Of a stretch of DNA of 32,147 nucleotides, positions 19,914-26,459 are shown piece after piece. Each line of letters opens with the position of its first letter. The first letter of the stretch is position 1. Below the pieces are notes generated by a model. It saw only the letters and a list, made by a program, of their open reading frames with translations, made no database searches and was not told where the DNA came from. The stretch lies in contig JAONJW010000030.1 of the NCBI GenBank assembly GCA_028377305.1, positions 1 through 32,147 on the forward strand, read 5' to 3'. The DNA comes from Prolixibacteraceae bacterium. GTDB taxonomy: Bacteria; Bacteroidota; Bacteroidia; Bacteroidales; Prolixibacteraceae. Position numbers and translations under genes: made by a program.

Positions 19914-20459
19914 ATGAAGTTACTCTACTCTTTTATACTTATTTTCACGATATCTCTTATCCCATCCATATCTTTTGCGAAAAAAAACATTTTTATCACC
20001 AACCATATCCATCTACTTAAAGTAACCCACAAAAAAGTGAAAGTGCACTACAATGGCATTGTTTTGAGAATACCCAAAAGGGAAGTGAGCCAAGAGGGTA
20101 AAATCGATACGATTAAAGTACGTCGCTATTGCGAAGTATACTATAAGGGCTATAAAGATGCATCTACCTTTACGGATATGGGAAAACCAGGATTCGCAGG
20201 TTTTATCCTTCCTGGAGTATCCACACTTTGGACCACCATATTCAAACACGCCGATCCTCGTGATAACATCAACCTACAACGCTTTGGTAAGAATAACGAC
20301 CTTCTCGATGACCCACTATATCGTATGGCATATAATAAACGTACACGCGATAAGATCAGGGGAGCACAAATCGAAGGAACAGGCTATCTGGTCGGAGGAG
20401 CAGCACTGATTGTCGGATATTTAGCCTATAAATCATGGGAGATGAATAATGAAGATTAG
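19914..20459 (+). CDS. Unknown exported protein with C-terminal membrane segment
   Basis: 181 residues, not recognised. A signal peptide spans about 1-22 (FILIFTISLIPSISFA followed by KK). The middle is basic with beta-type strands (KVKVHYNGIVLRIPKRE, then IKVRRYCEVYYKGY). A moderately hydrophobic stretch (GFAGFILPGVSTLWTTIF) lies near 97-114, and a clear hydrophobic helix GTGYLVGGAALIVGYLAY near 155-172 could be a membrane anchor. After cleavage the protein would sit in the periplasm or inner membrane. It begins 242 bp from the divergent DEAD-box-like gene and precedes the membrane-tethered regulator by 214 bp, so a functional link to that regulator is possible but unsupported. Confidence 0.75.
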   Translation: MKLLYSFILIFTISLIPSISFAKKNIFITNHIHLLKVTHKKVKVHYNGIVLRIPKREVSQEGKIDTIKVRRYCEVYYKGYKDASTFTDMGKPGFAGFILPGVSTLWTTIFKHADPRDNINLQRFGKNNDLLDDPLYRMAYNKRTRDKIRGAQIEGTGYLVGGAALIVGYLAYKSWEMNNED

Positions 20460-20673
20460 AGTGTATATCAAGAGAGATTTCGATCACGACAGATGACATA
20501 CCTACGACGATTAAAACCATTTATCAAGAAAGCAGATATTAATTAAAGATGGGTTTATTTTACATCTATTTCGTTAATAGTGTCGATAAGAAGAGAATAT
20601 ATTTTTATTTTTGAGAAGATCAAATGATCTTGACCAACAAAACGACATCTCAATAATCCAACGCACTATATTT

Positions 20674-23343
20674 ATGAATCTCAGAAAATACGTCTCTCTT
20701 GTATTACTTCTATTTGTTGTTCATACGGTATATTCGAATAGCTACAACTATATCCCAAAAGTTACGTCATACGATAAAAATGATTATCAAGCAGGCAGAC
20801 AGAATTGGGATATTAAAGTAGATAAAAACAACGTCATCTATTTTGCCAATAATAGTGGGCTTCTCCGTAACATCTACGGGCATTGGATATTGAATCAACT
20901 CCCATCCCAAAAACCACTAAAGGCAATCTGTCTTTATCAAGATAAAATATGGTGTGGTGGCAACGAGATTGGTTATTTCGAATCGGATAAAGATGGAGAG
21001 TTACACTACCATCATCTAGCAGATATCAACGGCAATGTATGGAGCATCGAGGCCTTGGATAACCATATCTATTTTCAGTCCAACAACACCATCACCATAT
21101 ATAACACCCAAACCAAAAGCATATTAAACTACACCTTCAACCGCTCGGTTTCTGTATTAACCAAGTGGAGAGGGAAGATATGGACAATAAACACAGAAAA
21201 AGGTCTAGGCTCCGTGAACAGCGACGGCTTTAGTTTGGTTGCCCCCTTCCCCCTTGCAAAAGACAAAGAGGTACGTGTGATCTTTGAACATCAACAGAAA
21301 CTCTATATCGTCACCCTCGAAGGAGAGATATTCACCTACGATCAAAAGGTGTTTCAAAAACTAGCGCTCCCACAGATGATCGACTGTTTCTCCGCAATAA
21401 GTCTCGATAACAAACATATCTATTTAGGCTCCATATTAGAAGGGGTTGTACCTGTCGTTGAACAGAACAACCACCTGAAAATACAGAGGAAGATACAACA
21501 ACAAGACGGGCTGTTAGACAATACCGTATTGGCCATGGCGATCGATCAAAACGGAAACCTATGGGCTGGATTAGATTACGGTATCGCCAAAATTGACCAT
21601 GGAAGTTTACTGAAAACCATCATTAATAAAGGGGCAACATATGACATTCTTATCCACAAAGATGCCACCTACATCGCAACCAACAAAGGTCTCTTCACCA
21701 ACACCCAGTCAAATAATTTTAAGCCCATCAACAACACCGAAGGACAAGTGTGGGCACTAAAAAACACCAGCTCTGGCATCTATGCATGTCATAATAAAGG
21801 ACTCATGAAAATTCATGGGGACAAGTCCGAACTCATCTACGATGAAGCGGGAATAATGGATCTGGAACAGCTCGGAAACACACCACACTACATCCTTTCG
21901 GCATACACAGGAACGCTATGGGTTGAAAAGAGAGGCGATAAATTCCACTTCCGTCAAAACCTAGGTCTTTGGGGTAACCCTAAACTAGACTACGACAGCA
22001 TCAACCACTGCATATGGATACATGATGGAAGCTCCGACAAACAGGTCTACCGTGTAGAGATCAACAATAACGAATGCAAGGTGATAAAAACCCCAATGCG
22101 CAGTGTTTTCCCCACCCAACGCGGAATACTCTTTTATGATGGCAAATCACTCTTTGAATACCATCAATCCTCATTCATTCCTACAGACAAAAGAATCATA
22201 AAGAACATCACAGGAAGCAACATAACCACGATAGCCTCCTCTCCGAACAATGATATTGCAGTCTATGTACAGAACAGAGAGTTAAAGATGGTAGAAGAGC
22301 TAGCCGATGGTTCAACAGTCGTCCATGACAAGCTACTGAGTGAAGTAAACAACGATATCTTAACCCAATTTGAATGTCTAAAGATAGACCATAACAAACT
22401 CTTTATTGCAACCCAAAGAGGCGTGAAAATTTTCCCTCTAGACCAAAAAAACCGTCACCAGCTGATAAAAAATCCTGTCATAGCAAAAATTGAAATTGAC
22501 CATACCGATAGCAAAAAGAACAGAGCCTACTACTACCCCTACACCAACAAAACGCTGCAACTAAACTCAGGTAGTTTTAGAAACATCACCCTCACCTTCT
22601 CCAGTTCTAAAGACCATCACGTAGAGTATCGTTTTCGACTACTTCCATATACAAAAAAGTGGTCAGAATGGTCTACCACACAGAAACATGTGGCATACGG
22701 TAATCTAAAACCAAACAACTACAACTTTGAGCTTCAATGTAGATACAATGGAACAATTGAAAAAGAGACGACCCTTCCAATTGTTATCGACGGCTTCGAC
22801 TTCTACTACATCCGTATTGTCATGATATTGGTTCTACTAATATTTATCACCCTCATCTCATTACAGTACATCAAACACAAAAGATTAACACGACAACATC
22901 AAGAGTATAAAAAGAGAACAACAGAGGCTCAGGTTGTCACACAAAAAGAGCAGCTATTAGAGTTCACCGAAGTGATCAAAAATAAAAACACCTTCATGGT
23001 CGACCTACGAAATGCACTAATCAAGATGAAGAACAGTAGTGCAACACAGTGGGCCAATAAAATTGATACAGAGATAAACAGAGAAAAAAAGGAGTTTGCA
23101 TTTCATAAAATATTCGCCGACGGCCACCACGACTTCATTCAACGCATCTCTTCCGAATTTACCAACCTCACCCCCTACGACATCCGTTTGATCCTTTTTA
23201 TTCGAATCAACGCCAACACCAATGAAATCGCACAATTCTTAAACATATCACCCAATAGCGTTGACACCGCTCGCTATCGTCTACGCAAAAAATTAAACCT
23301 AGAACATGCGCAGAATCTCTATAAATTTATTCGTGAATATTAA
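20674..23343 (+). CDS. Membrane-tethered one-component regulator (propeller, Y_Y_Y, LuxR-like HTH)
   Basis: 889 residues from ATG 20674. I prefer this start because MNLRKYVSLVLLLFVVHTVYS reads as a signal peptide; a TTG 63 bp upstream would put a hydrophilic leader before it. Residues ~25-600 form the periplasmic two-component-regulator (Reg_prop) type propellers, with repeats such as DQNGNLWAGLDYGIAKI. A Y_Y_Y domain (~625-705; HHVEYRFRLLPYTKKWSEW, then KPNNYNFEL) leads to one transmembrane helix (~712-735). A cytoplasmic coiled coil follows (~740-800), then a C-terminal HTH (~832-889; NEIAQFLNISPNSVDTARYR, then LRKKL). No histidine kinase or receiver domain is present, so signal and DNA binding are in one chain. 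Such proteins often control nearby polysaccharide or surface genes; the target is unknown. Confidence 0.88.
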   Translation: MNLRKYVSLVLLLFVVHTVYSNSYNYIPKVTSYDKNDYQAGRQNWDIKVDKNNVIYFANNSGLLRNIYGHWILNQLPSQKPLKAICLYQDKIWCGGNEIGYFESDKDGELHYHHLADINGNVWSIEALDNHIYFQSNNTITIYNTQTKSILNYTFNRSVSVLTKWRGKIWTINTEKGLGSVNSDGFSLVAPFPLAKDKEVRVIFEHQQKLYIVTLEGEIFTYDQKVFQKLALPQMIDCFSAISLDNKHIYLGSILEGVVPVVEQNNHLKIQRKIQQQDGLLDNTVLAMAIDQNGNLWAGLDYGIAKIDHGSLLKTIINKGATYDILIHKDATYIATNKGLFTNTQSNNFKPINNTEGQVWALKNTSSGIYACHNKGLMKIHGDKSELIYDEAGIMDLEQLGNTPHYILSAYTGTLWVEKRGDKFHFRQNLGLWGNPKLDYDSINHCIWIHDGSSDKQVYRVEINNNECKVIKTPMRSVFPTQRGILFYDGKSLFEYHQSSFIPTDKRIIKNITGSNITTIASSPNNDIAVYVQNRELKMVEELADGSTVVHDKLLSEVNNDILTQFECLKIDHNKLFIATQRGVKIFPLDQKNRHQLIKNPVIAKIEIDHTDSKKNRAYYYPYTNKTLQLNSGSFRNITLTFSSSKDHHVEYRFRLLPYTKKWSEWSTTQKHVAYGNLKPNNYNFELQCRYNGTIEKETTLPIVIDGFDFYYIRIVMILVLLIFITLISLQYIKHKRLTRQHQEYKKRTTEAQVVTQKEQLLEFTEVIKNKNTFMVDLRNALIKMKNSSATQWANKIDTEINREKKEFAFHKIFADGHHDFIQRISSEFTNLTPYDIRLILFIRINANTNEIAQFLNISPNSVDTARYRLRKKLNLEHAQNLYKFIREY

Positions 23344-23384
23344 GCCCCCAACAGCACATCCACACCCCCAAAGCACATCAACCT

Positions 23385-23434
23385 AAACAAAAAAAACCAT
23401 CAATCTGAACAAAAAAAACCATCAATCTAAACAA
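23385..23434. repeat. 22-bp tandem repeat, about 2.3 copies
   Basis: Two consecutive units of (A/G)AACAAAAAAAACCATCAATCT at 23385-23406 and 23407-23428, differing at one base, followed by a partial third unit AAACAA. It starts about 40 bp after the regulator's stop codon. Too short to be more than a simple tandem duplication. Confidence 0.85.
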
Positions 23435-23527
23435 AGAACCCCATGGATTCTCCATATTCAAATAAAACAGCCATAGTGAACCTCTCATCTTCTCAAAAGA
23501 CATCTCCATGGTATAACAGAGAACAAC

Positions 23528-23774
23528 CCCGTACTAACCCCCAACTTAATCTATCCTTAAACCATCCCTAACCCATCCTTAATCCGTCCTTAATCCGTCC
23601 TTTGTCCATGATTTGTCCGACATTCGTCCATGGTTCAGCCATCGAAAACCCCGAAATCGATGGACAAACCATGGACGAACCATGGCTGAACCATGGACAA
23701 AGGACGGATTAAGGATATATTAAGGACGGATCTGAGACGGATTAAGTCAGGGGAAGGTAGGGGGTAAATACGAG
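23528..23774. repeat. Large inverted repeat built of degenerate 11-bp tandem units
   Basis: The left arm (23545-23643) is nine consecutive 11-bp units: CTTAATCTATC, CTTAAACCATC, CCTAACCCATC, CTTAATCCGTC twice, CTTTGTCCATG, ATTTGTCCGAC, ATTCGTCCATG, GTTCAGCCATC. The right arm (23659-23746) is eight units of the reverse complement, for example CATGGACGAAC, CATGGACAAAG, GACGGATTAAG. The centre (23644-23658) is GAAAACCCCGAAATC. Flanks 23528-23545 and 23757-23774 also pair imperfectly (GTWGGGGGTWARTACGRG). The period is exact even where bases differ. The structure would fold into a long imperfect hairpin in RNA or single-stranded DNA. Function is unknown. Confidence 0.9.
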
Positions 23775-23860
23775 TTTAATAAAGAGAAAGTAGGGAGTTG
23801 TAAATAGCAATTTGGCAGTCATCAATTTTTCGTAAAAATAAATCCTCATTATTTCAACCA

Positions 23861-23984
23861 AGCCCCGAACGGGGTGACCGAATCTAGCCCAATGGTGACA
23901 TTCTTATGTTGCGCAGTAGCGCTACATAAGAATGAACCTTGGGTCCAATCCACCTCCAATCTATAAGGGCTGAAGGCCTGTCCC
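23861..23984. repeat. REP-like composite palindromic element
   Basis: Three hairpins follow one another. CCCCG-AA-CGGGG is at 23863-23874. A long hairpin comes next, where CCCAATGGT pairs with ACCTTGGG with one bulge, enclosing ATTCTTATGT/ACATAAGAAT (23900-23909 with 23924-23933) and GCGC-AGTA-GCGC. GGGCTGAAGGCCT is at about 23967-23979. The word set GCCCCGAA..GGGGTGACC ... CCCA ... TTGGG ... GGGCTGAAGGCC..TCCC resembles repetitive REP/BIME-type elements that I recall as scattered through Bacteroidota genomes and mobilised by RAYT transposases. No RAYT gene is in this window. Confidence 0.55.
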
Positions 23985-24026
23985 ATCTCATGCGATTCAA
24001 CCAAATCCGTTTTCATCCTTTCTACA

Positions 24027-24080
24027 TCCAATACGACATAGTTTGTGCCAATAAATTGGCACAAACTATGTCGTATTGGA
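24027..24080. repeat. 26-bp perfect inverted repeat
   Basis: Arms 24027-24052 and 24055-24080 are exact reverse complements separated by AA. Each arm begins or ends with TCCAATACGACATAG or its complement and meets at GCCAAT-AA-ATTGGC. There is no T-tract, so it is not a typical terminator. Outside it, CCACCTCCAAT at 23950-23960 can pair with ATTGGAAGAGGTGG at about 24075-24088, suggesting one structured unit with the preceding REP-like element. It could be a palindromic insertion or a cruciform site. Confidence 0.9.
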
Positions 24081-24127
24081 AGAGGTGGTGGTTCGCAGGG
24101 ATAATACCCTTTAATTATTTATATAGG

Positions 24128-24163
24128 TTTGCAGATAGATTGCATAGGTTTATTATACCTTTG
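24128..24163 (+). promoter_or_regulatory. Candidate Bacteroidota promoter of the Big2 lipoprotein gene
   Basis: TACCTTTG at 24156-24163 matches the Bacteroidota -7 consensus TAnnTTTG exactly, and TTTG at 24128-24131 could be the -33 element. The 24-bp gap between them is longer than usual. Transcription would begin about 25 bp before the start codon at 24196. Confidence 0.45.
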
Positions 24164-24195
24164 TGTGCTATAAAATATATTAGAACCTAATAGAT

Positions 24196-24924
24196 ATGAA
24201 ATTTGTAAGATTTGTATTAATCAATGTATTGTTTTTAACCATTTATTCTTGTTCGAAAGATGAAAACCTATCAGTGTCCACCGAGCGTATTGAGATTTAC
24301 TCTAATACGAGCCAAGAGATTGTTGTTCATTCGAGCGATCCTGTAACCTTTGAGAGTCAAAACAAGTATGTTGCCACTGTGGATGATAAGGGAGTGGTTA
24401 CAGGTGTAAAAGTTGGAGTTACCAATATTACTGTAACAGATGGTAGTCAAACCAAAGAGGTGGCGTGTCATATAATTCCTTTGTATCGATGTTGGGATGC
24501 TCCTAAATATGGTTATGGAACTACAAAGCAGGAGGTTAAAGATGAATTGGGAGAACCTACCACTCAGACAAGTAATGCACTGGTATATTCTGCAAAAACC
24601 AGTGGTGTAAATTCGGTGGTATATATTTTCGACAATAAAGATAAACTGACTAGTTACGGCTACAATTTTAAACTAACTTCTTTCCCTAATCTTTCTAACG
24701 CGATGTTGGAGAGGTACTTTCCACTTGGCGAGCAAAAAGATGGAGCATATTTATTCGTTAAAGGGAGACCTAAAAAGCCTGAATATTTTGTAAATGTAAA
24801 TCTTATAAAACAATATGTTCTTTTCGTTCTTGTCGATCCTTTATCGATGAAAAAAGTTGTAGATACAAGCGTGTTTGAGGAAAATATAGTACCATCAAAA
24901 CTAATATTGATTGATGCAATGTAA
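24196..24924 (+). CDS. Lipoprotein with Big2 Ig-like domain and BamE-like C-terminal part
   Basis: 242 residues. A signal peptide ends in the lipobox LTIYSC with Cys19, so it is a lipoprotein. Residues ~25-95 form a Big2 Ig-like domain (STERIEIYSNTSQEIVV, then VATVDDKGVVTGVKVGVTNI). From about 105 the sequence changes: GYGTTKQEVKDELGEPTTQ, then ALVYSAK and VVYIFDNKDKLTSYGY. This order of G-T-xxx-V-xxx-LG-x-P, a Tyr strand and a final hydrophobic strand with F-D-N resembles the SmpA/OmlA (BamE) fold, a possible but unproven assignment. The remaining ~80 residues are not recognised. A candidate promoter lies just upstream, and the gene seems monocistronic. Confidence 0.75.
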   Translation: MKFVRFVLINVLFLTIYSCSKDENLSVSTERIEIYSNTSQEIVVHSSDPVTFESQNKYVATVDDKGVVTGVKVGVTNITVTDGSQTKEVACHIIPLYRCWDAPKYGYGTTKQEVKDELGEPTTQTSNALVYSAKTSGVNSVVYIFDNKDKLTSYGYNFKLTSFPNLSNAMLERYFPLGEQKDGAYLFVKGRPKKPEYFVNVNLIKQYVLFVLVDPLSMKKVVDTSVFEENIVPSKLILIDAM

Positions 24925-25057
24925 AGATTAGGTGTGTTTTTGTTGCGTGAGACACTTTCAATTTATATTAGATTTTTCTTCAGAGTGTGATTTATATCAT
25001 TGATAATAAATGCAATAATGGTTAATTTGACTTTTATTAACTAAATCATTTATACAT

Positions 25058-25267
25058 ATGGCTAAGTACTATGTGAATAAAAATGCACAGACTAATGGTG
25101 ATCATGAGGTGCATAAAGAAGGATGCTCTTATATGCCTAACTCTTGGAATCTTGAGAGTTTAGGTGAACATGCTACTTGTTCGAGTGCAGTGAGTGCGGC
25201 GAAGGCAAAAGGTTACCGTACAGCCGATGGTTGTTATCACTGTTGTAATGCGTGCCACCATCGCTAA
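25058..25267 (+). CDS. Small Cys/His-rich protein, probably metal-binding
   Basis: 69 residues. It starts MAKYYVNKNAQTNGDHEVH and carries six Cys (CSYM, ATCSS, DGCYHCCNACHHR) and several His. The C-terminal C-x2-C-C-x2-C-HH cluster plus the upstream H-x3-GC could bind zinc or iron. I recall a family of short bacterial proteins with the same YYVNxNAQxNGDHEVH opening and xADGCxHCxNxCH ending, without known function. No signal peptide. It is followed immediately by a strong terminator and lies next to the AbiH gene and the methyltransferase operon, so a link to defence is possible but only by position. Confidence 0.75.
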   Translation: MAKYYVNKNAQTNGDHEVHKEGCSYMPNSWNLESLGEHATCSSAVSAAKAKGYRTADGCYHCCNACHHR

Positions 25268-25272
25268 TTTAG

Positions 25273-25313
25273 CATTATCAGCGAGTACCTTGTGTATTCG
25301 CTGATAATTTTTT
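25273..25313 (+). terminator. Intrinsic terminator after the Cys/His-rich gene
   Basis: A perfect 11-bp stem ATTATCAGCGA (25273-25283) with TCGCTGATAAT (25297-25307), a 13-nt loop, then a run of T residues. It begins 6 bp past the stop codon. On the other strand it also lies just past the stop of the convergent AbiH gene and could serve it weakly. Confidence 0.88.
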
Positions 25314-25333
25314 TAATCCCTTTTATGATATGA

Positions 25334-26338
25334 TTATTTTATTTTGAAGGGATCTTTGCTAAAGCTGACTAATATTCTATCATTGATTTCTTGGTTATTG
25401 ATCTTATTCATAAATTCCGTTATAAGTTCTGTTTTCTTTTTTCGATAATATGCAGATCTTCGATTTATCTTTTGTCTTTCAGTATCCTCTATATATGCGC
25501 ATATAATAACAATACACTCTTTGTTATTGTGTAGGTGTTGCCCGATTAATTCCCACCATCTTTTATCTGTTTCTCCCATAGAGGTTCCGTAGATACAGAT
25601 CATATTGGATCGAAGGAAACTTTCTTCTACCGCTTGATCAATGAGACTCTCCGTGTTTTCATTTTGTGTTTTCTTTACAATATAGTCTGATATCTCCTGA
25701 TCATATGCAAAATCATTATTTGCAATTTGATTGACATTGTCGACTCCTAGAACCATATTTGAATCGATTGTCCCATGGACATGTAGCGTTTGGTTGTAGA
25801 TGTAGTTTATATCTCTCTGTTTTATAAAATTAGACTTTGGGGTAATGGGCAAGAGTTTTTCAAAACTCTTGGTGTAATTAAATGTTATTACATCGATAAT
25901 GTGTGATTTGTCTTTAGACCTTTTTTTAAAATCGATAATGATGTTTTTTGATTTCTCTCGACCTTCAAATAAGAACTCCTGATTATATAAAAATTTTCTC
26001 AGAGTGCTTTCTGCAAGAGGAGTCTTTTTTAATGATTCCTCTTGCCCACTTAGGTATTCTGCCAGATGGTTAAGGATATCCACTATAACCTCTATGTACT
26101 GTTCCTTATTGTATGGCTTAATCTTTTTTGCATATTCTCCAAGAGCTAGTTCCATATCGGACCAGTTGGAATAGATCCCTTTATTAGATATGTGATCTTC
26201 GATACTCTTTCGAACTTGTTTGACAGGTTCGGAGGGATCGTCGTTAAGGTTGGTGTAGTATTGATAGAAATCGTAATAAGAGGTTTTGAGTCCTAACTGG
26301 AGGTCAAAGCCGTTTCCTAAGATATAAAGGATATTCAT
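25334..26338 (-). CDS. AbiH-family phage abortive-infection protein
   Basis: 334 residues, no signal peptide. The N-terminus MNILYILGNGFDLQLGLKTSYYDF is the hallmark of the AbiH family: the LGNGFDL loop followed by a Gly-Leu-Thr-Ser-Tyr-Tyr-x-Phe helix. Other conserved parts are ITFNYTKSFEKLL near 152, LHVHGTID near 188, VLGVDN near 198 and ICIYGTSMGETDKRWWELI near 248-266. The layout suggests a nucleotide-binding, SIR2-like Rossmann fold (inference). AbiH was first described as a lactococcal abortive-infection gene; its mechanism is not established. It is divergent from the methyltransferase operon across 121 bp and converges on the Cys/His-rich gene, so it sits inside a defence cluster. Length fits the family and the frame is intact. 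Confidence 0.85.
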   Translation of the reverse strand: MNILYILGNGFDLQLGLKTSYYDFYQYYTNLNDDPSEPVKQVRKSIEDHISNKGIYSNWSDMELALGEYAKKIKPYNKEQYIEVIVDILNHLAEYLSGQEESLKKTPLAESTLRKFLYNQEFLFEGREKSKNIIIDFKKRSKDKSHIIDVITFNYTKSFEKLLPITPKSNFIKQRDINYIYNQTLHVHGTIDSNMVLGVDNVNQIANNDFAYDQEISDYIVKKTQNENTESLIDQAVEESFLRSNMICIYGTSMGETDKRWWELIGQHLHNNKECIVIICAYIEDTERQKINRRSAYYRKKKTELITEFMNKINNQEINDRILVSFSKDPFKIK

Positions 26339-26459
26339 AAGCGTCTACGTTTTTGGATTTTTGGTCTTGTAGATAGGTATAAAGGTAATGATTTTGGGTG
26401 ACTCTATTATATTTTGATTATTTTTAGCCTTACTATAATATGGTTAGTGAAACAAGGAT

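Larger units (their letters stand above)
23344..24195. other. 850-bp non-coding block rich in inverted and direct repeats
   Basis: No plausible gene between the regulator and the Big2 lipoprotein. The frames across it run through palindromes and show no family resemblance. It contains, in order, a 22-bp tandem repeat (23385-23434), an 11-bp-unit inverted array (23528-23774), a REP-like palindromic element (23861-23984), a 26-bp perfect inverted repeat (24027-24080) and a candidate promoter (24128-24163). Several CCATGG sites recur between the elements. Confidence 0.8.

Noticed and set aside
20611..20673. Upstream TTG start for the regulator
   Set aside because: It would add a 21-residue hydrophilic leader before a clear signal peptide that begins with its own ATG at 20674.
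23545..23746. CRISPR-like array
   Set aside because: The 11-bp units are contiguous, without spacers, and switch orientation at the centre; no cas genes are near.
24027..24080. Rho-independent terminator
   Set aside because: No T-tract on either side, almost no loop, and no gene ending near it; it sits more than 680 bp after the regulator's stop.
23939..24190. Small plus-strand coding frame across the REP-like and palindromic elements
   Set aside because: It runs straight through a 54-bp perfect hairpin and repeat element, starts in non-coding sequence and resembles no protein I know.
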